The translations under genes and the position numbers were made by a program. The notes under the pieces are model-generated. The model was not told the DNA's origin. It made no database searches and saw only the letters and a list, made by a program, of their open reading frames with translations. Positions 51,780-64,000 of a DNA stretch of 64,000 nucleotides are shown piece after piece. Position 1 is the stretch's first letter; each line of letters opens with the position of its first letter. Origin of the DNA: Mangifera indica (Eukaryota > Streptophyta > Magnoliopsida > Sapindales > Anacardiaceae); assembly GCF_011075055.1 (NCBI RefSeq), contig NC_058147.1, forward strand, positions 14,446,001 through 14,510,000. The letters run 5' to 3'.

Positions 51780-51935
51780 ATATAGACTTTGTTATGTGGT
51801 TGTAAGATATGCATGAGATTGTGTCTTACCAATTTTTTTTCTCAGGCTATTGAATGTTCGCGGCTCATTGATTGTTTTTACAAATGTTGTACGGAGAATT
51901 TGACTAACCACATAACAAATCCATTGAAAAATATC
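51780..51935. repeat. Inverted repeat of about 25-bp arms
   Basis: The word tttgttatgtggtt (about 51788-51801) recurs inverted as aaccacataacaaa (about 51906-51919). Flanking bases also pair in part. Possibly the ends of a small decayed MITE. Confidence 0.4.
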
Positions 51936-52439
51936 CATGTTAGAAAAAAATAAATACTACAGAAAAAACTTCATTTCAAATATAATTATATTTGAATTTT
52001 TTTTTTAAATTATGAGTTCCCGTTTATTATTGCTAATTTGTGTTAAAAGAAAAATTTTTGAAATAATATAAAAATTGATTAAAATTTTGTTTTAAATATA
52101 GGTGTAAATAAAGAAAAATTAATTAAAATAAACAGTCAATTTATCGCATAAACCTTTTTTGGTACGAATTCTTAGTTTTTACCTTTTTAAACAAATCATA
52201 TTTTTCATTCCAAAAATACTCCTCTTCTAATTTCTCAATTTTTACAGTAGCTTTCACAACATTAATCTCTTATATTTCAGACAATACGCATTAAATTTAA
52301 TTTTTCTATAATGAATAATATCTACAAATAAAAAACAGATTAATTTTTTATATAATAATTGATTCTTATATACATTTATACAATTACAAAATGATGGATA
52401 TACCAAACATTTTCTCAAAACGGTGCATTTTTTCTCAGC

Positions 52440-52715
52440 GGGTGCGAAAATGTGCGAAATGATGCATGAAAGGGCACGGGTGCGGGAAGGGTTGCGGGTG
52501 CGTGGAATGGTACGACAAATTTGGAAAGGGTAAGGGAAGGGGTGCGGGTGCGGGTGCAGGTGCGTGGAAAGGTGCAACAAATTTAGAAAGAGTGCGTGAA
52601 GGGGTGCGAGAATGGGTGTGGGTGCGGGTGCATGAAAGGATGCGACGATTTAGAAAGAGTACGTGAAGGGGTGCGAGAACGGATGTGGGTGCGTGGAAGG
52701 ATGCGGGAAATATGC
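52440..52715. repeat. G-rich short-unit repeat (gtgcggg/gtgcgtg)
   Basis: About 275 bp of irregular units such as gggtgcgggtgcgggtgc and aaaggtgcgac, with strong strand asymmetry (G-rich top strand). The inverted, decayed counterpart is about 52785-52880 (gcacc/cacgc words). Open frames here have Gly/Arg/Val-rich products and are by-products of the repeat. Confidence 0.8.
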
Positions 52716-52938
52716 ACCCCTTTATATAAATATAAAGGGTACAAGAAATGTAAATATATATATTATATATATTATATATTTTTTATATTCCATGCACCGA
52801 CACCCTTTCCAAATTATCATACCCTTCCATGCACCTATACTCTTTCACGCACCATTTCACACATTTTCAAATCCGTTTGAAAAAACGCACCGTTTTGAAA
52901 AAATGTTTAGTATATCTATCATTTTATAATTGTATAAA

Positions 52939-53873
52939 GGCCAAATGACTATTTCCCACCCAAGGTATGTTGTAATGACAAGTTTCCACCCTTTAACTAT
53001 GGAAACATCAAACACCCACTCATAGCCGGTTAGATTTAACAAAACTCTAACGGTGATAAGGGTAAAATCGTCATTTTCTCTAGAATATTAAAAATAAACT
53101 AAAATAGAATATATTTTGCCCTCCTAAACTTTAAAAACTAAAATTCCCCCCAGCCTAAGTTTTAAAAAATCGCAGTTTCACCCTCCCGAAGCATTGCCGA
53201 CGGTCTCCGGCTCCATTGCTGACGGTCTCTCCCTCCCGAAGCATCCTCACCTTTCGGAGATCTCTTTCCTCCCATTTGGACTTCCAATCGGAGTCGGAGA
53301 AGCTGTGGAAGACGAAGAACTTCGTCGGGGAAGACGAAGTTCGTCTTCCCAGTCGTCGTCGTCGTTTGGGAAGACGATGTCTTCCCAGACGAAGACAAGA
53401 CGACGAGACGACTCGTTGTCCTCTGGGAAGACGAGTCGTCTTCATCTGGGAAGACAATCGTCTTCCTAGACGACGAAGACGAGATCGATCGATCTCGTCT
53501 TCGTCGTCTGGGAAGATGATTTCTCTTCCCAGACGGCTTCTCTCTGTATCGGATGCGTTGAGGTCGAGTTGAGAGGGGTCGTCAATGGAAGAGAAACCGT
53601 TGGGAGGGGAAGACGGCCGGTGATGGCGCCGGAGAAAGCGACAGAGAAGGGTTTGGAAATAAACCCTAGGGGGGAAAATGCAATCTTTTCAAACTTAGCT
53701 TAGGGAAAAAATGTTAGTTTTTAAACTTTTAGGGGGGAAAATGAGATTAAATTTACCACCGTTAGGGTTTTGTTAAATCTAACCAGCCATGGGTGGGTGT
53801 TTGGTGTTTCCATAGTTAAAGGGGGGAAACTTGTCATTACAACATACCTTGGGTGGGAAATAGTCGTTCGGCC
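52939..53873. mobile_element. Mutator-like foldback element, copy C
   Basis: It starts ggccaaatgactatttccca and ends gtcgttcggcc, with a perfect 9-bp target duplication ttgtataaa (52930-52938 and 53874-53882). Terminal and subterminal regions (about 200 bp each side) match copy A closely. The core (about 53290-53545) is GC-rich and built of gaagacga/tcgtcttc words with a gatcgatcgatc centre near 53487. It is inserted in the right arm of the 52113-54144 element. Confidence 0.92.
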
Positions 53874-54679
53874 TTGTATAAATGTATATAATAATCAATT
53901 ACTATATAAAAAATTAATATGTTTTTCATCTGTAATTATTATTTATTACAAAAAATTTAAGTTTAATGTATATCGTCTGAAATATAAGAGATTAATGTTG
54001 TGAAAACTACTGTAAAAACTGAAAAATTAGAAGAAGGATATTTTTAAAATAAAAAATATAATTTACTTAAAAATGTAAAAATTAAAAATTCGTATAAAAA
54101 AGATTTACACAACAAACTGATTATTTATTTTAATTAATTTCCCGTCAATAAATTGATAACCAAAATCGATGCTTGTATTTTAAACAAATGTAAGCTTGGT
54201 GACAATGATGTTTATAGGTGTGTTGTTTTTATCGAGGGAAGAATAGAAATGCAAGGACAGCTTAGAAATAATGACATTTACGAGTGGGCTAGGGCAAATA
54301 ATGTAAATCTTCTACGTGAAGTTGCTTGAGATATGCTTTAGTTGAAAAGTAATATTGCCTTCTCTTAATATTTCCAAAAAAAAGAAAAAAGAAATGGCTT
54401 GAACACAATGACAACAACTGATGAAAAAAAAAATTCTAGATTACTCATAAATATTCAAGAATAACTACATAAGTTGTTTAAACACTGAAATTTAGAAATT
54501 AATTAATTAATTAATATATTAGGACATCTATATTCTTTCATTTAATTTTTTATGAAAAATTTCAAAGATTTCTCATTATTCTGTTAGATGTTGACCTTCT
54601 CGAAAACTTATCCCTCCTTGGTAATTGTGTCTCGAACAATGTACAGCTACTAAGGTCCAAGAGGCACATATATAGTGAT

Positions 54680-55120
54680 TCGGTTAGATCCACGGGGAAT
54701 TAACTCCAGTTTAGAAATCAGATAAATTTGATTTAAATTTATTTACTTTTAATTTAAAAAATTTGATTCATTTTAAAACATATTTAAGCTTTAAGATATA
54801 AAAAATTCGATTTAATTTGACTCATACATTGGATAGATAGTTCGATTTAATTCAAATTTGACTAAAACTCGATTCGTATTACATGAAATAATTGTTAAAC
54901 AATCCTATTTGGCCAATAAATCTTAAATTTAAACCATAAATTTGAGTTACATATTTAAGTTAAGAATTTAAATCATAAATTTGAGTCAAACTCGAATTAA
55001 ATTTAAATAGAACCATTTTTATTCAATCCGAATTCAAATTATCCTTAATATTAGCTTTACAAATTTTAGTCGAACTTGACTCAAAAGATATTCAGACTCG
55101 ATTCGGTTCATATCCACCCC
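54680..55120. mobile_element. Possible MITE
   Basis: The block tatatagtga is found on both sides (about 54669-54678 and 55121-55130), suggesting a target duplication. The right end, gattcggttcatatccacccc, is of a type often seen at ends of plant hAT MITEs. The interior repeats aatttaattcaaatttga-like words. The left end is not a good inverted match, so this is tentative. Confidence 0.4.
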
Positions 55121-55658
55121 TATATAGTGATGAGCCTAATAATCTAACACTCTTAACACATTATCAAATACATACAAATAACTCAAACCATCTAGATTTA
55201 TGTTATATGCGAGTTTCTACCCCGATTTAGAGGAAAGAGCAAATCTATTTCAAGTAAAAATAAAATTAAGTTGCTCCATCTTAATCATGCGTCCACCACC
55301 AAATAAAGTATTCAAATTGTTATAATTGACAATTTAGTATAATCATCACTATTCTAACTAAGTGGACTATGTCTTGTTCAATGCAAAGTGAACTAACATT
55401 TCAACGTTATATTAATGCAGAGTAATTGAGTTAATCAAAAGACATGTATCACATAAATGCGAAGTGGTGATACTACACCCAACAACCTCTAGCACGCATT
55501 GATCCTGAATGTATATATATCACTCAGATTGGACAAACATATAAACTTCGTAAAACATCTATACTCTATGTATCTCTTTTTTCACGATAACATCTTTACC
55601 ACTTAATAAGAAAACATAGAGGAAAACAAGTAAAGGGATCCAATTCAAATTCTCTTAA

Positions 55659-56141
55659 GGGTGCGTTTGGTTGGGGGAATTTATTATTACCTTGGTAATC
55701 TATCTTTTATTCCCTTGTTTAGTTTGTCAGTAATAAAAGATTATAGTAATCTTCTATTACTAATGCTGACGTGACAGGTAATATATGTGGTAATCTAATT
55801 ACCACCTTCACCTTAGATATTTAAAGATTACTGGGGTAATCTTGAATTTATTATAGAAAAATTATTATTTATTAATTTTTTGAGATAAAAATAAATTTAT
55901 TTTTAATTAATATGACAAATAATATAAAAAATATTTTAAAAAAAATTATATTTAAGGGTATTTAAGTAAAATAATTTACTAGTAATCTTTTATTATCTTT
56001 AACCAAACACAATAATTATTTATACCTATCAAATTTTATCAAACATAGTAATCATTTATACCCAGTACTCTTATAAGTAATCTATCTTCAAGATAATCAT
56101 TATATTTTAGTAATCAAACATTACCCAAACCAAACACTTCC
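55659..56141. mobile_element. Tourist-like (PIF/Harbinger) MITE
   Basis: Terminal inverted repeats are gggtgcgtttggttggg at the left and the inverted partner cccaaaccaaacacttcc at the right. They are flanked by TAA on both sides (55656-55658 and 56142-56144), the target site of PIF/Harbinger elements. The element is 483 bp, AT-rich inside and without coding capacity. The internal taatctattat/agtaatctttta words are repeated and mostly complementary. Confidence 0.85.
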
Positions 56142-56878
56142 TAAGATTCTTTTAAAACACTTTCATTGTCGTTTAACTTTTGCAAATAATAACACATTTT
56201 GTAATTGTATTTGGAGAATACATTGTCAAAAATAATAGTAATGTAAAATATCTCTCTTATACTATTATTTCATTTCTTTGTGTTTCCTACGCAAAAATTA
56301 TTGTTCTTTCCATAATATTTTTGAATTATTATGTCTTGAGATTGATGCAATTTCCCATATCTACAAAAATAATTGTGGGACTTTATGTTCCTTTTTTTTT
56401 GTTTTTTGTCATCATTATTGTGTTATTTTACCTACCGATCAAAATTTTAATTGTGCTCACCTAACACTTGTTAATGTGTCTTATTCTTGAGGTATAATAT
56501 TTTATAATAAACACCATGATAAATATGATTTTGAAAAGATAAAAAAAATGTACATCTTATTTGAAGCAAATAAAGAGTTACCTTCTGTCTAAATCATAAT
56601 GAAATGCATCTTAAATTTCCCTCTTTCTTTATTATTTAATAAGAACATAATAAGTTTATAATTTGACTAGCTTTTTTTTTTTTTTTTTTCTAATGAATGG
56701 AGCCCTAGCTAGTTGTTAATGGTTTTTTTTTTTTTTTTTTGAAAAAACAATTGCAAAAGTCAGGTATCTTAGCTACTAAGTTTTGAGTGTGTATGGCCAC
56801 CACACAATAGAAGCTCTTTCCCATTTGGCCTTTTGTTTGTTTGTTTGATAGCTTTATTTTATTATTCTTTTGGAGGGG

Positions 56879-56884
<6 letters not shown>

Positions 56885-56916
<32 letters not shown>
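56885..56916. repeat. (AG)n microsatellite
   Basis: About 16 AG units in a row, following a poly-A/G-rich stretch. Confidence 0.95.
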
Positions 56917-56920
<4 letters not shown>

Positions 56921-57461
56921 TAAAGGAAACCCAACTTTTTCATCAATATTTTGCCTTGCCTATGAATATAAAAGTTGGATAGATACGGCATATCTATTAT
57001 TGAGTTGCATTTGACCGCTTACCCAACACAATCCATTACTAGCTATTGCAATTTATGATGCATCTAAATATAGGGCTTTTGAGCATAAATTAAATTAGTA
57101 TTTGATTTATTATTCAAAGATGAAGGATTCACATAAAGTCATAGTCTTTCTTAAATGCTCATATATAATTCATGTCATGTAAACTTAAAACATTATCAAC
57201 AAAGGGGGTTTTGTGTTACATGTATGTATGGACTTTATGATAACTAATTTGGCAACCAAATTATATACACAAAATAAATAAGACTCCAATTATTTATGAC
57301 TAACAAACATAAGAAGAAACATGAGGATGGTTGATTGATGAGGATATAAACTGTGATATGAAATATTAGCAAGTAAAAAACAAAGTGGTGGGTGTGTGTC
57401 GGTTCCAAAGACGAGATGCTCAAATTCAATTGAGTCTGTCAAAATCTATTTAAAAAACAAA

Positions 57462-58290
57462 GGCCAAAAGACTTATTCCCACCCAAGGTATAGTGAAATC
57501 CCAAATTCCCATCCACAATTTTCAAAAGCCCAACACCCACCTATAGTTTAGAAAACTAACATCTACCCTCCAAAATTAAGATAAGAGTAAGGGTAAAATC
57601 ATTATTTAACAATAATATTTAACATTTATATCATTTTACCCCCTTAATTTAAAAAATTAACAATTTCGTCCAAAATTAAGTTTTGAAAAGTGACATTTTT
57701 CCCCTACCTAGGGTTTCCAATTTCACCAACGAATTTTCAGCCAACGATGCCCGATCTCTCTACCTCCCGATATCATCACTCTCTCCGATGTTCAATATTA
57801 GATCAACGATGTCTGGATTCGATGAAATCTAGACAAAGAGTGAAAACTCTTTATTTGGATCTTCATCATCCAGACGAAGTCGACTTCGTTTGGACAATGA
57901 AGACGGTTTAGAATTTGTTTGGATTTCATCGAATCCAGATGTCGTCGGTCTAATATTGAACATCGGAGGGAGAGACGACATCAGGAGGGAGAGAGATCGA
58001 CCATTGTTAGCCAAAAAATCATCGGCAAAATTGGAAACCTTAGGTAGGGGGTAAAATATCACTTTTCAAAACTTAATTTTGGGCAAAATTATTAGTTTTT
58101 CAAATTAAAGGGGTAAAATGATATAAATGTTAAATATTATTGTTAAATGATGATTTTGCCCTTAATTTTATCTTAATTTTGGAGGGTAGGTGTTTGTTTT
58201 CCAAACCATGGGTGGGTGTTTGGGTTTTTGAAAGTTGGTGGGTGGGACGACGAGTTTACTATACCTTGGGTGGGAATAAGTCTTTTGGCT
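57462..58290. mobile_element. Mutator-like foldback element, copy D
   Basis: It starts ggccaaaagacttattccca and ends aagtcttttggct, flanked by a perfect 9-bp target duplication aaaaacaaa (57453-57461 and 58291-58299). The arms pair across nearly the full length around a core with ccagacgaagtcgacttcgt (about 57870). The ends are closest to copy B. Confidence 0.92.
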
Positions 58291-58299
58291 AAAAACAAA

Positions 58300-61200
58300 A
58301 CCCGCCTGTAAGTAGGACCCCGATCTTGTCTTTTCTCTAAACAAACCATTAATTATTCATTGACCGACAACTTTCTCACTTATATTTATCTGCATGCTGG
58401 TGTACGTTTAAATTGGATCCCCAAAATATGCAGACTTTTATTTTCTTTCCTTTCTTTAATTCATAATCGAACTGTCTGTCTCCGCAGCGTTTCATCTATA
58501 AAATCTTAAATTATAAGTTTAACAAGGAAGCCTTGTTTCTATTCTATTCTATCCTTATATTAAACCTTTAAAATAAAAAAAGGAATATATATATATATAT
58601 ATATGTGTGTGTAAAGGTATGAATGAGGTGGGGTGAGAATAGTGAGGGCGCCAACACAAGCAACAAAACGGAAGACATTGAAGGGAAAAGATTGGATGGA
58701 AATGGAATCCAAAAAGGATTAAAGAGTAGTAGGAGTAGGCTAGGGTTCATGTGTTGGGTAGCAACTGGTTTTGTTTGTAGTATTAGAATTGAGAATATTA
58801 GCCACATGCAAAAGCACATGCTACCTTTTTTTTCTTTCTTAAATGTCCCATCCTTTTTTTTTTTTTAATCACTTTCTTCAAAAGTTGAAGTACTAGCTAG
58901 ATACCTGAATATTATGGATCTTCTACTTTTATTTATCTTTCTCTTTATTCTGTATATTCTACTTCATCAACTAATGCTTTTTTTTTTGGGTGCAATTAGA
59001 GAGATCTAGTGGATATGAGTGAAGATGTGTAGAAGGGTTTGTTTAGATTCAAAGGGTATTTTTATTTTTCCCTTTAAGGTTAGTTGAGATTGGAAAAATG
59101 TTATTTATTGAAAAAGAAAGTTAAAAATATTATATTTAAATTTAGGATTAAAATAGTGTCATTTAATATAATTTCTCTAATCTTTTCATCAATTCAATCT
59201 TATTTATATATTTTTTTAGAGCAAATATAATAATACAATATTAATGTAGGAATTTTATAGTTGATTGAAATAGTGAATTTGCATATTATTTTATTCAATT
59301 AAAAAAAAAAAAACACTTTCAAACGCATCATCAAAGGGTTCTTCAATTCATTTATCTTTGGAGTCAATAAACAATCATGAGGTTTTTGTTTTTCCATTTA
59401 ATTAGTTTCCCATTTTTAACTACATAAAACTCCTCACTTTCCACATAAGAGTTATTACCCTACTTAATGTTAAATATATTGTTTCATACATTTATAATTA
59501 GTATTAATGTGTCTAAATTTATCATTAATTTAAAATTATTAAATTACATATTAATATATTATCATTGATACTTAAATTACTAATCATTATGAGTGTATAT
59601 AATTTTATTTACCTTGAGCTTCGTATTCTACTTTAAACATAATTACCATGAGAATATATATTAGTCTCCTTCTAGAATTTTGCAATTACATGAAAATTAA
59701 CTTTAAAAATTAGTAAAATAATTCCTCTTTACCACAAATTATTTTTCAGACCTCATAAACATAATTACTGTTGGATCTTCTTGTGAAATCTGTTACAATT
59801 AACATTGTTTAAATGAAACACTGAATATATAAAAGAGAAAATTATCTTTTTCGGTGTGTTTTAGAGTTAACTAGATGACTTTATAGAAACATAATGAACA
59901 TGTTTGCTTACAAATCCTTTCTAAAATTTGATAATATATATAAAAACCATACCCATGTACAAGATTAAAGATGGGGGCTAAAAGAATAAATGGTTAAAAG
60001 TCACCTCCAGATAAATAATATAAAATGAGTATGCTTGTATATAATGGGCTATACGGATGAGCTTGGGCTTACTTACAAATTACATCAATTAGAATAGAAT
60101 AGCCCACCTATTTTCATGATATAGTCTTCATTTGCGAGTGACAAATAAAATAAACATCCCAATGTAGTTATCATTAAAACAAAGAATCACGCACCCCTTA
60201 TCCCATGCAACCAAACCTAAAAATAAAATTATATATATATATATATATAACAATGAAAAAAACCGATATAAAAAAAAATAAAATCCCATATAATAAAGAC
60301 CAAATCAATAGTTTCAAATCACTGAAAAAATGGAACAAATTAGATGATTCAATGACAATTCTAGCATTTTATGACTTGATAACAGGGGATGTCAATAACA
60401 AATTTGGCTACCATCATAACCCATATGGTGGCTAGATCAAAGTCACAATAGAAGTTGAAGCTTTCTCTATCAAATTTATCACTTTCCATAGGTCGATTGT
60501 TTGCGATAAGGCAAAATATTATAGGGTATTTCAATGATACAAATCCATACTTTTAGTTGAGTAAGGATCACAGTTGAAGTCTTAAATCTCATTAGAACAC
60601 TTGAAAATAGGCAAGCACAATTCAATTTCCTAATAACCTTGTTTGCTCAAATTTTGATTAGTAGGCCTTGAAAACTTCAGTTTCATATAAAAGCTCAAGA
60701 TTGTGGACTCTATTACTAAGCATTAGAGACTTATTGTAACAATTCAACTAGTATTTCTTGACTAAAAATAACAAAATTGGTAGTCAGAGTAAACATATCA
60801 AGATAAAATATTTAGACATAAATAAATGTGTAAACAAGAATAAAATGATTACTGAATATCAATATTGAATTTATGATTATCGATCATTTGATAAAAAAGA
60901 ACATTTCACCAAAGAATTTTAGGAATCATATAGTACGAATGAGAGTTGCTCTCATATTGTAACTATGATGAGAGTTGTTCTATCATATGATTTGATGTAT
61001 AAAACTCTTATTTAGTTTTTCAATTGATTTGTTTTTCTCATTTTATGTACACATTTTGGTTCAGAATAACAATCATTATGAACATAAAATAAATATAAAA
61101 TTTATTCATTAAGTTGTGAATAAATATTGTAATACATGGATAATAATACTCATTCTTAGAAAACTTATCGCCATTATTTGTGTATTTTATTTATTTACTT

Positions 61201-62280
61201 TAGTATATAAATTTGTGGATTATTGACCAAATGGGGGAATGACAATTTTTCTACCATAATAAATGTTCCATGTAACTGCTCCCAAAGCAGTTAATAAAGA
61301 GTAATGAAGATTAAATTGAGTGGTCCATAACTCTACTCATCCTTTAGTTTCATCATTGATGGAATGATGTATAAAAATGCTTTCCATGTTAGGTCCTTAG
61401 GTGACCAGTTTTCAAAACATTTTCATACACAATCATTTTGTAAAATTGGATCTCATAGAAGTCTTGATATTTCAACATGGAATTGGTGATATTCTGTAGC
61501 AAATTCTTCGAGTAATAGTTAGAGGTTAGTTTAAGATTTCGTTTTTTATTATATTTTATGCAATTTGGTATCTTTACATGTGTATAGAAACTTAATTTAT
61601 GTCTAACAATTGAAACAATGAGAATATGCCATATAAACAAGACAACTACTCATACATGGCTAATCTTACTCTTTTTTCAAAGTCATCTTATAAAGTTAAT
61701 ATCAAATAAAATTTGCAATTATAATGAAATATAAACAATTAATAGAGATGTCAAATGAGTCATTTTGTAGCCCATCATTCGATTAATGGAAAATTAAATG
61801 ATGTCGTGCTCATTAAACATACATATGTTATGTTAATAGTATATTCACAACTAGCTATTCGACATGTCAAATAAAGAACCACAACAACTTATAATAAGAG
61901 AAATAAAGTTTGTGACCATTAAAAAAAATGATGAAAAACTTATGTGACTATTGGTGATTAAGGTTGATTTGGCAGAAGATGGCATCTAAATATTGGATCA
62001 AAGATCAAAGTCTAGCAATGTAAAGGAGTAAGTGGCCACAGTTGAAAGATTAAAAACTTAATTAAATGGGGAGCTTTTTCGAATGTTGTGTAACAAGAAA
62101 TACACTACTGTGTTTGTCTAATAACTTTGTTGGCATTTTATTATAAGGGAATAACGTTAGAAATTTACTGGAGTAGGGTAACATTAATTATTTTTTTAGT
62201 TTAATAAAATTGTGTAATTAAATAGTCTAATGTCAATTTAAAGATAAACTTAAGTGATCAATAAAAATAAGTTTAGTATA
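58300..62280. other. AT-rich region with no recognised feature
   Basis: I see only low-complexity DNA: poly-T runs, a TA/TG microsatellite at about 58587-58612 and one at 60230-60250. No frame longer than about 80 codons resembles a protein I know. The stretch 60500-61050 may be old retroelement DNA, but nothing diagnostic was found. Confidence 0.4.
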
Positions 62281-64000
62281 TTTAAGGGTTATAATATGGG
62301 TAGACAACATAAGTATGAGTCTTGAAGTTTTTTGGACCTTGATGGGGGGTTAATTAACCTATTATATATTGGTTAAGTCTCTACTCTAAAATCTAATATA
62401 ATATGACTTACCAATTCAAAATTGTCATTTTTGGAGGTTTCTAGAGTAGAAAACCAGGTTACATCAAAAAGTGATATTGATAGGTAATTTCAATAGCTTT
62501 ATGGATTCAAATTGCATGACGATCTATGTATTTGTAAAACCATAAAGTTTAATTCGGTGTTTTATAATCTATGCGTAGATCCTGTGGATTATAATTGATT
62601 GATTTATTTATTCAAGTTTATATAAATAAATTTAACATGTGGTATTAGAGCGATACTCATTATGTTATGAAATTTGAATTTTCTTTGGAACTAAAATCAT
62701 GAGTATACACTTTGAAATTATGATTTGATAATTCGGTATTATAAATTAAAGTCGGAAATTAGGGTTTTGGTTTAATTTTGAAATTAGGGTTTCAAATATA
62801 TTAATTAAACTTTGAAATTAGATTTCGAAAAACCTAAATCTAGTGTTTTAAAGATTGAATTTTAGTCTGAAAAAATTAATTTCGCCATTCAAATAATCTT
62901 TTGGCTGAAATTGGATGTGAAACTTTGTTATACATGGCTACCTTCATGTGACAATTTTCAATGAAATTAACAGTCGTTGATTGAGCCATCAATGGCGTGT
63001 TTCCTATCCTTAAACACTTTCCTCGTCAACCAAAGCTTCCAATCGACGTTGTTATTAGGAAGAAAAGCATAATCGACGCCATGGTTTTTCTCTTCCAATC
63101 ATGAATTTTTAGCCCAAACTTGATGATGGAATTGCCTGTAAAGAAACTAGTGTGAGCCAAGATTTCATAACCCTATATGCTTGAACCAAATGCATGATCA
63201 AAAACTAGGGATTAAGGTGTTGGCAGTAAATAAATATGAAGCTAGGGTTTAAGTTATCCCAAGTTAGGAAAGCCTGTATACCCGATCCTAAAGCCAAATG
63301 TATAACTTTAATCCAAAAGTTAAAAAAAAGTCAACCAAGTCAAATCTAGGTCAAGTCCAACCTCAAACCACCCAAGCCCATCTAATTGAACCCAACTAAA
63401 GACGCATGTATACGTGCACCAAACTTAAACATGTATGTTGGTAATTCATGTGTCAAGCTCATCAAGGCGCATGATAGCCCATGCATAAAGGAGAAAGCAC
63501 TTGATCATCTATGGATCGCACGTGAAGGCTAGTGGAACCTATCTAGGAGTGAGTGCCAATTGCTAAGAGCGTGTGTAGGTAGCTATTTTGGTGTTGGCAA
63601 TGCGTGGGAGTATTTTAGAGGCACGTGTAACGAGTTTAATGGTTCGTTTAGTTCATAATTGTATGTAATCAGGTTCCCAATAGATATGTATGCATGCATA
63701 GGATCATTTGGACATATTAGTATATGTGAATGTCTTATGAGACGTGTAATAAAGGTTTAAGTTTTCTTGGGGCACGCAAGTACACATGAAAAAGGATTAC
63801 AGAGTGCATGTGAGGCTATAAAGGTTAGTTAAGCACGTGAAAGTGTGTAAAAGCCTATAGTAGCACATTAAGCACAATAAAGACATGTGACGATAAGTGA
63901 GATCACATTAAAGGTTTAAGGATACACGTTATAACACATGAAATACAAACAACAATCTATGACATGCATGAAGGACTTATGGTAGTATGAGAATTGCTTG
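62281..64000 (+). mobile_element. 5' part of a plus-strand LTR retrotransposon, cut by the window end
   Basis: A tRNA-iMet-type primer site, tggtattagagc (62640-62651), lies two bases after ttaaca (62632-62637), the likely LTR end. The DNA after it has the same leader plan as copia 1 and 2: an agggttt-rich stretch, then a gtcaac/caaccc tract (63330-63400), then a cacgtg/gcacg-rich tract (63400-63980). The LTR start is not determined (62281 is a guess), and gag would lie beyond the window. Confidence 0.55.
62640..62651 (+). other. Primer-binding site of the right-end retrotransposon
   Basis: The 12 bases tggtattagagc match the tRNA-iMet complement TGGTATCAGAGC with one transition. Confidence 0.7.

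Larger units (their letters stand above)
52113..54144. mobile_element. Long inverted-repeat (foldback) element containing a second element
   Basis: The left arm from 52113 (gaaaaattaattaaaataaa) pairs with the right arm ending at 54144. The pairing continues inward for several hundred bases: catttatacaattacaaaatgat at about 52372 has its inverted match at 52922-52940, continued beyond the insert at 53874. Flanks give a 9-bp target duplication with one mismatch (gtaaataaa 52104-52112, gtcaataaa 54145-54153). The centre (52430-52900) holds G-rich short repeats and their complements. Foldback copy C is inserted in the right arm. No transposase was found. Confidence 0.75.

Noticed and set aside
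52466..52929. Gly/Arg/Val-rich frames that look like a glycine-rich protein
   Set aside because: They lie on the short-unit G-rich repeat inside a foldback element, and the protein pattern follows from the repeat.
53155..53572. Ser/Arg/Thr-rich frames resembling a splicing-factor tail
   Set aside because: They come from the gaagacga/tcgtcttc core of foldback copy C and occur on both strands because it is palindromic.

Overview
The window is plant nuclear DNA, most likely from a eudicot. It has split genes with GT-AG introns, an intron-free MCTP gene, long AT-rich intergenic stretches, LTR retrotransposons primed by initiator tRNA-Met, a hAT (RICESLEEPER-like) element and long-terminal-repeat foldback elements. 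I could not assign a species. Three host genes are well supported: the last two exons of a D-isomer 2-hydroxyacid dehydrogenase gene (+, 2789-3557), a complete 11-exon gene for a CDKAL1/MtaB-type tRNA methylthiotransferase (+, 39613-47076), and a complete single-exon MCTP gene (-, 47473-50520). From memory, the first two match Arabidopsis At1g72190 and At1g72090. The MCTP resembles MCTP6 (At1g22610), which lies in the duplicated partner block, so this looks like a conserved gene neighbourhood stretched by transposons.

Layout. 1-2788: upstream intron or unidentified DNA with a 367-bp tandem duplication. 2789-3557: dehydrogenase 3' end. 5065-24877: a nested transposon stack. The outer copia-type element has 359-bp LTRs and a cccag target duplication. 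It was hit by a Mutator-like foldback (7861-8595), an unidentified insert (about 5497-6630) and a hAT element (11875-22685, 8-bp target duplication). The hAT holds a dead transposase gene and a fragment of a HUA2-like PWWP gene, and was itself hit by a second copia (15305-22335, agtta target duplication). 24883-38200: old LTR-retroelement debris, a 620-bp composite microsatellite, a broken gag-like ORF and a 37-bp minisatellite.

38230-39166 is a foldback element just upstream of the methylthiotransferase gene, whose intron 8 holds another, GC-rich foldback. That gene converges on the MCTP gene with 396 bp between their stop codons. 51589-58290 is rich in inverted-repeat elements: a small hairpin, a nested pair of foldbacks, a TAA-flanked Tourist-like MITE and another foldback. 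58300-62300 holds nothing I recognise. From about 62300 to the end lies the 5' part of another LTR retrotransposon, on the + strand.

The host genes do not form a pathway. The dehydrogenase is probably a cytosolic NAD(P)-dependent enzyme, the methylthiotransferase modifies t6A37 of tRNA at the ER, and the MCTP is a C2-domain membrane protein of ER/plasmodesmal type. The most informative parts of the window are the datable transposon nest, where the inner copia serves as an internal 'empty site' control for the hAT insertion, and the HUA2 fragment carried by the hAT.
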